A stretch of 13,694 nucleotides of DNA from positions 1 through 13,694 of the forward strand of contig DASQWB010000001.1 in the NCBI GenBank assembly GCA_035640455.1, in the 5' to 3' direction. The DNA is from AC-50 sp035640455 (GTDB lineage Bacteria; Actinomycetota; Thermoleophilia; Gaiellales; Gaiellaceae). Numbering within the stretch: position 1 is the first letter of the stretch; each line of letters begins with the position of its first letter. Shown here one piece after another: positions 1-7,539 of the stretch. The notes below the pieces were generated by a model. It was not told where the DNA came from. It did no database searches and saw nothing but the letters and a program-made list of their open reading frames with translations. Made by a program: the position numbers and the translations under genes.

Positions 1-960
1 CTCGAGCACGACCTGTCCGAGGTCGAGATCGAGGAGATCACGCGCGAGTTCGAGCGCATCGGGCTCGAGGTCGGCCAGCCGCAGGCCGTCGAGGTCGAAC
101 GCGAGAAGATCGAGCCCATTCCCGTCGACCCCGCGGAGCTCTCCGGCTCCGCCGACTCGCTGCAGCTCTTCCTCGCCGACGTCGGGCGCCACAAGCTCCT
201 GAACGCGGCGGAGGAGGTCACGCTCGCGAAGGCGATCGAGCGCGGAGACCCGGTCGCGAAGCGGCGCATGATCGAGTCGAACCTCCGGCTCGTCGTGTCG
301 ATCGCGAAGGGTTACCGCGGCCTCGGGGTGCCGTTCCTCGATCTGATCCAGGAGGGCACGCTGGGGCTGAACCGGGCGGTCGAGAAGTTCGACTGGCGTC
401 GCGGCTACAAGTTCTCGACGTACGCGACCTGGTGGATTCGCCAGTCGGTGCAGCGCGCGGTCGCCAACCACGCGCGCACGATCCGCGTGCCAGTGCACGT
501 CGTCGAGCGGCAGCAGAAGCTCTCGCGTGCAGCGCGCCGGCTCGAGGTCGAGCTGGGGCGCGAGGCGACGAAGGCCGAGCTCGCGGAGGCGACGGGTCTG
601 CCGATCCAGCACGTCGACGAGGCGCTCGGCGCCGCCCAGGCGTCGGTGTCGCTGAACCAGACGGTCGGAGCCGACGACGAGGGCGAGCTGGGCGACCTGT
701 TCGCCGACCGCGAGGCCGCCGACCCGTTCGACGAGGCCGAGGAGTCGCTCCGCCGGCAGGGCGTCCGGCGCGCACTCAACGCGCTGCCCGAGCGCGAGCG
801 GCGGATACTCGAGCTGCGGTTCGGCTTCGAGGGCGAGCCGTGGACGCTCGAGGCGATCGGCCACGAGCTCGATCTGACGCGGGAGCGCGTCCGCCAGCTC
901 GAGGGCCAGGCGCTCGCCCGCCTCGGCGCGCTACGCGACCTCATCTCGGTCGCCGCGTAG
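1..960 (+). CDS. rpoD: Primary-type RNA polymerase sigma-70 factor (RpoD/SigA-like), 5'-truncated
   Basis: The frame is open from base 1 and ends at TAG 958-960, giving 319 residues; the true start lies upstream of the window. Sigma-70 directs RNA polymerase to promoters. An acidic N-terminal stretch is followed by region 1.2 (DSLQLFLADVGRHKLL, from about residue 52), then region 2 (about 84-160) with LDLIQEGTLGL and the -10-recognition segment KFSTYATWWIRQSVQRAV, and ARTIRVPVHVVE leading into region 3. Region 4 lies near residues 258-315: ALPERERRILELRFGF, then the helix-turn-helix with LTRERVRQLEGQAL. The intact region 1.2 and canonical regions 2.3-2.4 argue for a group 1 or 2 sigma factor rather than an ECF type. 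A group 2 paralogue of the main SigA cannot be excluded because region 1.1 is missing. The internal ATG at 268 is not the start, since conserved region 1.2 precedes it. Confidence 0.93.
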   Translation, partial: LEHDLSEVEIEEITREFERIGLEVGQPQAVEVEREKIEPIPVDPAELSGSADSLQLFLADVGRHKLLNAAEEVTLAKAIERGDPVAKRRMIESNLRLVVSIAKGYRGLGVPFLDLIQEGTLGLNRAVEKFDWRRGYKFSTYATWWIRQSVQRAVANHARTIRVPVHVVERQQKLSRAARRLEVELGREATKAELAEATGLPIQHVDEALGAAQASVSLNQTVGADDEGELGDLFADREAADPFDEAEESLRRQGVRRALNALPERERRILELRFGFEGEPWTLEAIGHELDLTRERVRQLEGQALARLGALRDLISVAA

Positions 961-992
961 GTCCGAGCGTCAGCACGCAAGACGGGCCCTAG

Positions 993-1012
993 CTCCTCGA
1001 GCCGTCGAGGGG
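993..1012 (+). promoter_or_regulatory. Palindromic hairpin between the sigma gene and operon 1
   Basis: An 8-bp stem (993-1000 with 1005-1012, one G-T pair) closes a GCCG tetraloop. Its core CCTCGAGCCGTCGAGG (995-1010) is a perfect 6+6 inverted repeat. No T-tract follows, so a classical intrinsic terminator is doubtful. It lies 33 nt after the sigma stop and directly abuts CATACT (1013-1018), a possible -10 hexamer for the binding-protein gene; no good -35 is visible. It could be a weak terminator for the sigma gene or an operator for operon 1. Confidence 0.35.
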
Positions 1013-1027
1013 CATACTTCGCCCTGA

Positions 1028-1053
1028 CCCGCCAGGGGGCGGGCAGGAAGGAG
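1028..1053 (+). promoter_or_regulatory. Leader hairpin and Shine-Dalgarno of operon 1
   Basis: CCCGCC (1028-1033) can pair with GGCGGG (1038-1043) around an AGGG loop. One base later comes a strong purine-rich ribosome binding site, AGGAAGGAG (1045-1053), 7 nt from the ATG at 1061. The stem leaves the binding site free, so it may serve as a 5' stabiliser for an abundant binding-protein message rather than as a translational block. The ribosome binding site is clear; the role of the hairpin is inference. Confidence 0.5.
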
Positions 1054-1060
1054 TTCGTCT

Positions 1061-2710
1061 ATGAGGGGCATTGTCAGTCGGCTCGTCCTCCCGGCCATCG
1101 CCGTCGCCGCCCTCGCGGCCGTCGGCACTGCGGGGGGCGCGTCGAAGGCCGCGCCGACGTTCGTCTTCGCCGGCGCGTCCGATCCCACGTATCTCGATCC
1201 GGCGCTCGTCTCGGACGGCGAGTCATTCCGCATCACCGAGCAGGTCTTCGAGGGCCTTGTCTCGCTCAAGCCCGGCACGACGCTGCTCCGTCCGGGCCTC
1301 GCGACGAAGTGGGGCTCGAAGAACGGAAAGGACTGGACGTTCACGCTCCGGCGCGGCGTCAAGTTCCACGACGGGACGCCGTTCAACGCGCAAGCCGTCT
1401 GTTACAACTTCAACCGCCAGTACAACTTCACCGGAGCGTTCCAGGACGCGTCCGCGACCTACTACTGGCAGACCGTCTTCTACGGCTTCAAGAAGAACGA
1501 GAGCCCCGATCTCTCGCCCAGCCTGTACAAGAGCTGCAGCACCAAGGGCAAGTACCAGGCGACGATCCACCTGACGAAGAGGAACGCGGCGTTCGTGCCG
1601 GGGCTCGTCATCTCGTCCTTTGCGATCCAGAGCCCGGCCGCGCTGAAGAAGTACGGCGCGGAGAAGGGTGAGCTCCGGAACGGCACGTTCTACCCGACCG
1701 GCACGTACGCGTTCAGCCATCCGACTGGCACGGGACCGTTCAAGTTCAAGTCCTGGAGCGTCGGCGAGAAGGTCGAGCTCACGCGGAACTCGAGCTACTG
1801 GGGAAAGAAGCCACGGCTCGGGCGCGTGATCGTCCGGCCCATCTCGAACAACACGGCCCGTGTACAGGCGCTTCAGACCGGCGAGATCAACGGCGCCGAC
1901 CTGATCCAGCCGCAGGACATCCCGACGATCAAGAAGAACAAGAACCTGAAGGTCCTGAACCGGCCGCCGTTCAACGTGGCGTACGTGACGATCAACCAGG
2001 CGCACGCGCCATTCAACAAGCTGGCCGTGCGGCAGGCGATCGCCTACGGCCTCGACCGGGGATCGGTCGTGAGGTCGTTCTACGCGGGGCGGGCGATCGT
2101 CGCGAACGAGTTCATGCCGCCGCAGCTTTTCGGGTGGACGAACAAGGTGCCCAAGTACCCGTACAGCCCGAGCAAGGCGAAGCAGCTGTTGCAGAAGGCG
2201 GGCCTGAAGCTGCCGGTATCGGTCGAGTTCTGGTATCCGACGAACGTGTCGCGGCCGTACATGCCGAACCCGAAGCTCAACTTCGAGGCCTTCTCGGCAA
2301 GCCTCGAGAAGTCGGGCTTCAAGGTCACCGCGAAGAGTGCGCCGTGGCGGCCCGACTACGTGAAACACGTGAACGACGGCACCGCCGGCGATCTCAACCT
2401 CATCGGCTGGACCGGTGACTTCGGTGATCCGGACAACTTCGTCGGCACGTTCTTCCAGACCTACAGCCCGCAGTTCGGGTTCAGGAACAAGGCGATCTTC
2501 AACATCCTGACTCGTGCCGAGCAGGAGACGAACTACAAGAAGCGGATCAAGCTCTACCAGCAGGCGAACATCATGATCATGAAGTTCCTGCCTGCGGTTC
2601 CGTATGCCCACTCGAAGCCCGCGCTCGCCTTCCAGAAGAGGGTGAAGGGCTATGTTCCGAGTCCGGTCGGAACCGATCCGTTCGACCCGGTCTTCTTCGG
2701 AGGCCAGTAG
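1061..2710 (+). CDS. ABC transporter substrate-binding protein, family 5 (peptide type), non-lipoprotein signal
   Basis: This 549-residue protein is an extracytoplasmic solute receptor of the SBP_bac_5 (DppA/OppA) family that captures ligand for the importer encoded just downstream. Residues 1-30 form a signal peptide (basic start, hydrophobic core LVLPAIAVAALAAVG, probable signal-peptidase I site ASKA before AP). There is no cysteine near its end, so no lipobox is present. The family signature lies at about 80-112, with LATKW, DWTFTLRRGVKFHDGTPF and FNAQAV. Further family hallmarks are GTGPFKFKSW, a VRQAIAYGLDR-type segment and a C-terminal LYQQANIMI stretch. Length is normal for the family. 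ATG 1061 is fixed by the strong ribosome binding site. Four transporter components follow on the same strand. The ligand cannot be told from sequence: peptides are usual, but the family also binds nickel, opines, sugars and other compounds. Confidence 0.93.
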   Translation: MRGIVSRLVLPAIAVAALAAVGTAGGASKAAPTFVFAGASDPTYLDPALVSDGESFRITEQVFEGLVSLKPGTTLLRPGLATKWGSKNGKDWTFTLRRGVKFHDGTPFNAQAVCYNFNRQYNFTGAFQDASATYYWQTVFYGFKKNESPDLSPSLYKSCSTKGKYQATIHLTKRNAAFVPGLVISSFAIQSPAALKKYGAEKGELRNGTFYPTGTYAFSHPTGTGPFKFKSWSVGEKVELTRNSSYWGKKPRLGRVIVRPISNNTARVQALQTGEINGADLIQPQDIPTIKKNKNLKVLNRPPFNVAYVTINQAHAPFNKLAVRQAIAYGLDRGSVVRSFYAGRAIVANEFMPPQLFGWTNKVPKYPYSPSKAKQLLQKAGLKLPVSVEFWYPTNVSRPYMPNPKLNFEAFSASLEKSGFKVTAKSAPWRPDYVKHVNDGTAGDLNLIGWTGDFGDPDNFVGTFFQTYSPQFGFRNKAIFNILTRAEQETNYKKRIKLYQQANIMIMKFLPAVPYAHSKPALAFQKRVKGYVPSPVGTDPFDPVFFGGQ

Positions 2711-2739
2711 CAAAGAAAGCGGCGCAGCCGGCGGACTAA

Positions 2740-3744
2740 ATGCTCAGGTATCTCGTCCGCCGGCTGCTCCTGCTCGTCCCGATTCTCTTCGGCGTCTCAG
2801 TCCTGATCTTCTTCTGGATCAGGGCCCTTCCCGGCAGCCCGGCCGAGTCGCTGCTCGGCGAGCGCGCGACACCCGCCCTCGTGAAGGCCTACCGGGAGCG
2901 GTACGGCTTCGACGAGCCCGTCTACAAGCAGTACTGGATCTACGTCAAGACGACGGTCAAAGGAGACCTCGGCGTGAGCGTCGCATCGCACCGACGCGTC
3001 GTCGCGGAGATCAAGAAGAAGTTTCCAGCGACGGTTGAGCTCGCGCTCGCGGCGATGCTCTTCGCCGTGCTCATCGGCGTGCCGCTCGGCTTTCTCGCCG
3101 CCAAGTGGCACGGAGGGATCTTCGACAACGTCAGCTTGGTTGCGTCCCTGATCGGGATCTCGATCCCGATCTTCTTCCTCGCGATCATCCTCAAGTACAT
3201 CTTCGCCATCCGCCTCGCCTGGCTCCCGAGCGTCGGCCGGATCTCGGTTCTGATCGACACGAAGCACCCGACGAACTTCTACGTCCTCGACGCGATCATC
3301 GAACGAGACTGGTCGGCTCTCTGGGACGTGCTCAAACACCTCGTCTTGCCCGCGATCGCGCTCGGATCGATCCCGCTTGCGGTGGTAGCGCGCATCACCC
3401 GCGCGGCCGTGCTCGACGTCCAGAACGAGGACTACGTGCGAACGGCCCGCTCGAAAGGACTGCCGCCGATCACGGTCGACCGCCGGCACGTGCTCCGGAA
3501 CGCGCTCCTTCCGGTGTCGACGATCATCGGTCTCCAGACGGGCCTGCTGCTTTCAGGGGCCGTCCTGACCGAAACCGTCTTCGCCTACCCGGGAGTCGGG
3601 TCGTGGCTGCGCGACGCGATCTTCGCCCGCGACTACCCGGTCCTCCAGGGCGGGATCCTCTTCCTCGCCGTCGTCTTCGTGCTGGTGAACCTGCTGGTGG
3701 ACATCTCGTACGCGATCATCAATCCGAGGATCCGCTACTCGTGA
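2740..3744 (+). CDS. dppB: ABC transporter permease, DppB/OppB family
   Basis: This 334-residue inner-membrane subunit forms one half of the translocation pore. The N-terminal MLRYLVRRLLLLVPILFGVS leads into the first membrane helix (about 8-28). A periplasmic segment follows with the family-typical YGFDEPVYKQYWIYV and GDLGVS. Five further hydrophobic segments follow, near 100-120, 131-153, 200-218, 258-278 and 305-328. The EAA loop that docks on the ATPase is at about 231-257 (DYVRTARSKGLPP, then HVLRNALLPV), and the protein ends in the typical INPRIRYS. It starts 29 nt after the binding-protein stop; the ribosome binding site before ATG 2740 is weak (GGCGGA region). The symbol denotes the family; the substrate is unproven. 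Confidence 0.93.
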   Translation: MLRYLVRRLLLLVPILFGVSVLIFFWIRALPGSPAESLLGERATPALVKAYRERYGFDEPVYKQYWIYVKTTVKGDLGVSVASHRRVVAEIKKKFPATVELALAAMLFAVLIGVPLGFLAAKWHGGIFDNVSLVASLIGISIPIFFLAIILKYIFAIRLAWLPSVGRISVLIDTKHPTNFYVLDAIIERDWSALWDVLKHLVLPAIALGSIPLAVVARITRAAVLDVQNEDYVRTARSKGLPPITVDRRHVLRNALLPVSTIIGLQTGLLLSGAVLTETVFAYPGVGSWLRDAIFARDYPVLQGGILFLAVVFVLVNLLVDISYAIINPRIRYS

Positions 3745-3766
3745 CCACTGTCGTGAGGCTGCGCCG

Positions 3767-4747
3767 GTGAGCGTCGCGGAGCTGGAAGCCCACGAGGTCG
3801 CGCTCGAGGCGGCGACCGGCGGACTCTGGCGCGATGCCTTCCGCCGGCTCGTGCGGAACCCCGCTGCGATCCTGGGCGCTGTGCTCGTCCTGCTCTTTGT
3901 CCTGGCTGCCGCCCTCGCGTCGTTCATCGCGCCCTATGGGCCGAAGGAGCAGAACCTGCTCCTCGTCGTACGCGGCTGCTGCCCGGGGCCGTCGCACGCG
4001 CACTGGCTGGGCGTCGACCAACTCGGCCGCGACGTGTACAGCCGGATCCTCTACGGCGCCCGCTTCTCGCTGATCATCGGCATCGTCTCGGTGTCGATCG
4101 GCCTCTCGATCGGCCTCGTCCTCGGGTCGCTCGCCGGCTACGTCGGGGGGTTCGTCGACTCGCTGATCATGCGCTGCATGGACGTCATGCTCGCGATCCC
4201 CGGTCTGCTCTTCGCGATCGGGATCGTGGCGGTGCTCGGCCCCGGCCTCTACCAGATCATGATCGCGATCGGCGTCGTGAATGTCCCGATCTTCGCCCGT
4301 CTGCTCCGTGGATCCGTGCTTGCGCAGCGCGAGAACGACTTCGTGCTCGCCGCGCGGGCCGTGGGTGTGCGGAGGCCGGCGATCCTCTTCTCGCACATCC
4401 TCCCGAACGCCATCTCGCCCGTGATCGTCCAGGGGACGCTCGCGATGGCCACGGCGATCATCGACGTGGCGGGACTCGGGTTCCTTGGCCTTGGCCCCCA
4501 GGATCCCGCGACGCCCGAATGGGGGACGATGCTCACCGACGTGAACGACTACCTCCAGGTCGCGCCATGGCTCGCGATCGTGCCCGGAGTCGCAATCGTG
4601 ATCTCCGTCCTCGGCTTCAACCTGATCGGCGACGGCCTGCGTGAGGCGCTCGACCCGAAGCTCCGCGGCCGCGTCGGACGCTTCCGCGAGCGGAAGGTCT
4701 TTTGGTTCCTCGGCCGGCGGAGGAATGCGGCGGCCGGTCGTGCCTAG
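3767..4747 (+). CDS. dppC: ABC transporter permease, DppC/OppC family
   Basis: This 326-residue protein is the second pore subunit, partner of the DppB-like protein 22 nt upstream. The GTG start at 3767 is the only sensible one: no in-frame start lies between it and the preceding stop, and a weak GAGG sits about 8 nt before it. A cytoplasmic N-terminus ends in FRRLVRNPAAILG, followed by the first helix (about 33-54). The OppC hallmark HWLGVDQLGRDVYSRI begins the second half. The EAA loop is at about 191-217 (DFVLAARAVG, HILPNAISPV). The end contains GDGLREALDPKL and then an unusually long basic tail (GRFRERKVFWFLGRRR). The extracytoplasmic loop has adjacent cysteines C71-C72, uncommon for this loop. 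Its last codons overlap the next gene. Confidence 0.92.
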   Translation: MSVAELEAHEVALEAATGGLWRDAFRRLVRNPAAILGAVLVLLFVLAAALASFIAPYGPKEQNLLLVVRGCCPGPSHAHWLGVDQLGRDVYSRILYGARFSLIIGIVSVSIGLSIGLVLGSLAGYVGGFVDSLIMRCMDVMLAIPGLLFAIGIVAVLGPGLYQIMIAIGVVNVPIFARLLRGSVLAQRENDFVLAARAVGVRRPAILFSHILPNAISPVIVQGTLAMATAIIDVAGLGFLGLGPQDPATPEWGTMLTDVNDYLQVAPWLAIVPGVAIVISVLGFNLIGDGLREALDPKLRGRVGRFRERKVFWFLGRRRNAAAGRA

Positions 4748-5753
4748 CGAAACCCTGCTCGCGGTTCACGATCTGCGCGTCCACTTCTGGACGGGCGGCG
4801 GCACCGTCCATGCCGTGAACGGCGTCTCCTTCGAGATCGGCGCCGGCGAGACGCTCGGAATCGTCGGCGAGTCGGGGTGCGGCAAGAGCGTGACAGCGCT
4901 CGCGCTGCTCGGCCTCCTGCCCCGGGCGGGACGGGTCCGCTCCGGCTCGGCGCGGTTCGACGGCCGCGATCTTCTCCGGCTCAACCAGCGGGCCCTCCGG
5001 CGGGTGCGGGGACGGCAGATCGCGATGATCTTCCAGGATCCGATGACGAGCCTGAACCCCGTGCTGACGATCGGCCGGCAGCTCCGGGAGCCCCTCGAGA
5101 CCCACTTCGACATGAGCCGCAAGGCGGCCGCCGCACGCGCCGCGGAGCTCCTCGACCGGGTCGGAATTCCGAACCCGGACATGCGGCTCTCCGACTACCC
5201 GCACCAGTTCTCGGGCGGCATGCGGCAGCGCGCGATGATCGCCATGGCCCTCGCGTGTCGGCCGAAACTCTTGATCGCCGACGAGCCGACGACGGCGCTC
5301 GACGTGACGATCCAGGCGCAGATCCTCGCGCTGCTCAAGGAGCTCGTGGCCGAGGAGCGGACCGCGCTCATTCTCATCACGCACGACCTCGGCGTCGTCG
5401 CCGGGATGTGCGAGCGCGTGAACGTGATGTACGCCGGGATGTTCATGGAGACCGGCTCGGCAGAGCAGCTCTTCGGCACGCCGCGGCATCCGTACACGCT
5501 CGGCCTCCTCCAGAGCGTCCCGCGCCTCGACGCCGCGCGCCGCGCCGCCCTCCAGCCGATCGAAGGCGCGCCGCGCGACATGCTCCAGCCGCCGAGCGCC
5601 TGCCCGTTCCAGCCGCGGTGCCGCTACGAAGTCGAGCAGTCTCGGCTCGATGTCCCGCCGCTCCTGGAGATCGAGCCGGGGCACAAGGTCGCCTGCTTCA
5701 ATCCTGTGCCCGCCGAGGAGTGGGAGCGGACGCGCGCGGCGGCGACGGCGTGA
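4740..5753 (+). CDS. dppD: Peptide-type ABC transporter ATP-binding protein, DppD/OppD family
   Basis: This protein hydrolyses ATP on the cytoplasmic face to drive import. With GTG 4740 as start it has 337 residues: Walker A GESGCGKS (43-50), Q-loop MIFQDPMTSLNP (Q99), signature FSGGM (157-161), Walker B LLIADEP (E182) and H-loop ITHD (H215). The C-terminal oligopeptide-ABC extension contains HPYTLGLLQSVPRLD. In the cysteine cluster, C288, C294 and C319 are present but the position expected for a further cysteine is S301. The start is uncertain: ATG 4725 is also in frame, but its GGAGG is only 1 nt away. GTG 4740 gives the short family-like start MPSETLLAVHDLRV and an 8-nt overlap with dppC. 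The frame is open further upstream, but only as a shadow of dppC. Confidence 0.92.
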   Translation: MPSETLLAVHDLRVHFWTGGGTVHAVNGVSFEIGAGETLGIVGESGCGKSVTALALLGLLPRAGRVRSGSARFDGRDLLRLNQRALRRVRGRQIAMIFQDPMTSLNPVLTIGRQLREPLETHFDMSRKAAAARAAELLDRVGIPNPDMRLSDYPHQFSGGMRQRAMIAMALACRPKLLIADEPTTALDVTIQAQILALLKELVAEERTALILITHDLGVVAGMCERVNVMYAGMFMETGSAEQLFGTPRHPYTLGLLQSVPRLDAARRAALQPIEGAPRDMLQPPSACPFQPRCRYEVEQSRLDVPPLLEIEPGHKVACFNPVPAEEWERTRAAATA

Positions 5754-6460
5754 CGCGGCAGCTCGACGATCCAGCGCGCGTGCGGCGCGAGTACGCGACT
5801 CTCGACCGGCTCGCGCTCAGGCGGCTCGACCGGACGGCGTGGATCCGCCCGGCTGTGGAGCCGATCGCGACGGCGCTCGCGGCGATCGCCGAGGCGCGTC
5901 CGCGCCGCGTCCTCGATGCCGGCTCGGGCCGCGCCGAGCTCGCGCGGCTGATCGCGGCGCCTGAGGTCGTCTGCGTCGACTCGTCGCCTGCCGCCGTCGA
6001 TGCGGCTCGCGCGCTGGGGCTCGAAGCCGTGCGCGGCGACCTCGATGACCTGCCGTTCGCGTATGAGTCCTTCGACGTCGTGACGTGCAACTGGGTCCTG
6101 TACCACCTGGCCGACGTCGACCGAGGCCTCGCCGAGCTCGCGCGCGTGCTGCGGCCGGGGGGCCGCTTCGTCGGGATCTACAACCGGCGCGACAACCTGC
6201 GCGCGCTCTGGTCGGCGGTGGGCGACCCGTGGCCTGTCGACGACTTCGGCTGCGAGAAGGGTGTGGCCGCGCTCGAGCGGCACTTCGTCCGCGTGGAGCG
6301 CCGCGACACCGACGGCGAGGTGCTCTGGGAGGACCGCGAGGCCCTGCAGACCTACCTCGACGCGTTCGTCGAGCTCGCCGGCGAGGTGCGCGCGCCGGCC
6401 GGGCCGTACCCATTCCGGGACATGCGCGCGAACTGCATCCTCGTCGCGGAGAAGGCATGA
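5750..6460 (+). CDS. Class I SAM-dependent methyltransferase embedded in the transporter operon
   Basis: This 236-residue protein has the Methyltransf_11-type Rossmann fold. The SAM-binding motif I is VLDAGSGRAELARL (54-67), followed by the acidic end of strand 2 in VCVDSSP (D77). GDLDDLPFAYESFDVV (96-111) matches the motif II/III region, and the post-motif helix and strand are ELARVLRPGGRFVGIY (129-144). The C-terminal half has VLWEDREALQTYLDAF and shows no recognisable substrate signature. GTG 5750 forms a GTGA overlap with the dppD stop, and its own stop overlaps the dppF start by ATGA, so translation is coupled on both sides. The frame is open much further upstream, but that part is antisense-free shadow of dppD. 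The methyl acceptor is unknown. Inference: it modifies the imported compound or a related metabolite. Confidence 0.88.
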   Translation: MTRQLDDPARVRREYATLDRLALRRLDRTAWIRPAVEPIATALAAIAEARPRRVLDAGSGRAELARLIAAPEVVCVDSSPAAVDAARALGLEAVRGDLDDLPFAYESFDVVTCNWVLYHLADVDRGLAELARVLRPGGRFVGIYNRRDNLRALWSAVGDPWPVDDFGCEKGVAALERHFVRVERRDTDGEVLWEDREALQTYLDAFVELAGEVRAPAGPYPFRDMRANCILVAEKA

Positions 6461-7539
6461 CCGGCGACGGCGCGGGCCCGCTCGTCGAGCTCGAGCGGTT
6501 GAAGCTCTACTTCCCGATCAAGAGCGGGCTCGTGCTCGACCGCCACATTGGCGACGTTCGCGCGGTCGACGACGTCACGCTGACGATCCGCCGGGGCGAG
6601 ACGCTCGGCCTCGTCGGCGAGTCCGGCTGCGGTAAGTCGACCGTCGGGCGGACGATCCTGCGGCTCTACCGGCCCACCGATGGACGCGTCTTCTTCGACG
6701 GCCGCGACATCACGAACCTCGGCGACAGCGACCTGCGGCCGCTGCGGCGGCGGATGCAGATGGTCTTCCAGGACCCGTTCGCCTCGCTCAACCCGAGGCA
6801 CAGCGTCGGCCGCATCGTCGGCGAGCCGCTGCGCACCCACGGCCTCGCCGGCCGCCGTGAAGCCGCCTCGCGCGTGCGTGAGCTCCTCGTCACCGTCGGC
6901 CTTCCTGCCGACGCGGCGAGCCGCTACCCGCACGAGTTCTCGGGCGGACAGCGGCAGCGCATCGGCCTCGCCCGCGCGCTCGCGGTCAACCCCGACTTCG
7001 TCGTCGCCGACGAGCCGGTCTCCGCCCTCGACGTCTCGATCCAGGCGCAGATCATCAACCTGCTGGAGCGGCTCCAGGAGGAGTTCGAGCTCACCTACCT
7101 CTTCATCGCGCACGACCTCGCGGTCGTGCGGCACATCTCCGACCGGATCGCGGTGATGTACCTCGGGACTGTGGTCGAGGTCTCGCCGGCCGAGGAGCTC
7201 TACGACAACCCGCGTCACCCGTACACGATCTCGCTCCTCTCCGCCGTCCCGATCCCCGACCCGGTCGTCGAGCGGCAGCGGGAGTCGATCCTCCTCGCCG
7301 GCGACCTCCCGAGCCCGGCGAACCCGCCGTCCGCCTGCCGCTTCCACACGCGGTGCCCGTACGTGCAGCCGACGCGCTGCCGCGACGAGGTGCCGCGGCT
7401 GCGGCGGCTCGCCTCAGGGCACGAGGTCGCGTGCCACTGGGCGGAGGAGATCCACGAAGGGCGGATCACGCCGCACGCCGTCGAGCCGGTGTTCGAGCCG
7501 GGGTTGGTCGAGCCGGCCCCAGAGCCGCCGCCCGTGTAG
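6457..7539 (+). CDS. dppF: Peptide-type ABC transporter ATP-binding protein, DppF/OppF family
   Basis: This 360-residue protein is the second ATPase of importer 1, expected to pair with the DppD-like subunit. The family-typical start LYFPIKSGLVLDR precedes Walker A GESGCGKS (54-61), Q-loop MVFQDPFASLNPR (Q105), signature FSGGQ (161-165), Walker B VVADEP (E186) and H-loop IAHD (H219). A C-terminal cysteine set is complete: C294, C300, C308 and C326. Such clusters bind [4Fe-4S] in some studied DppD/DppF pairs. ATG 6457 overlaps the methyltransferase stop as ATGA. The C-terminus runs about 30 residues past the usual end in a Pro/Glu-rich tail with VEPVF, EPGLVEPAPEPPPV. That tail overlaps the convergent nuclease gene. 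Confidence 0.94.
   Translation: MTGDGAGPLVELERLKLYFPIKSGLVLDRHIGDVRAVDDVTLTIRRGETLGLVGESGCGKSTVGRTILRLYRPTDGRVFFDGRDITNLGDSDLRPLRRRMQMVFQDPFASLNPRHSVGRIVGEPLRTHGLAGRREAASRVRELLVTVGLPADAASRYPHEFSGGQRQRIGLARALAVNPDFVVADEPVSALDVSIQAQIINLLERLQEEFELTYLFIAHDLAVVRHISDRIAVMYLGTVVEVSPAEELYDNPRHPYTISLLSAVPIPDPVVERQRESILLAGDLPSPANPPSACRFHTRCPYVQPTRCRDEVPRLRRLASGHEVACHWAEEIHEGRITPHAVEPVFEPGLVEPAPEPPPV

Noticed and set aside
1223..2713. Long minus-strand open frame of 496 codons across the first binding-protein gene
   Set aside because: Its translation is Arg/Glu/Val-rich with no family signature and is antisense to a clear SBP_bac_5 gene; such frames are common in high-GC DNA.
4617..5684. Minus-strand open frame of 355 codons across dppD
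   Set aside because: Antisense to intact Walker A, Q-loop, signature and Walker B motifs; no recognisable protein.
4877..5749. Upstream extension of the methyltransferase frame through dppD
   Set aside because: It is an out-of-frame reading of dppD; methyltransferase similarity begins only after GTG 5750.
7481..7516. TCGAGCCGG copies as a CRISPR or regulatory repeat array
   Set aside because: Only three short copies with unequal short spacers, inside coding tails; no CRISPR, tRNA or rRNA structure was seen anywhere in the window.
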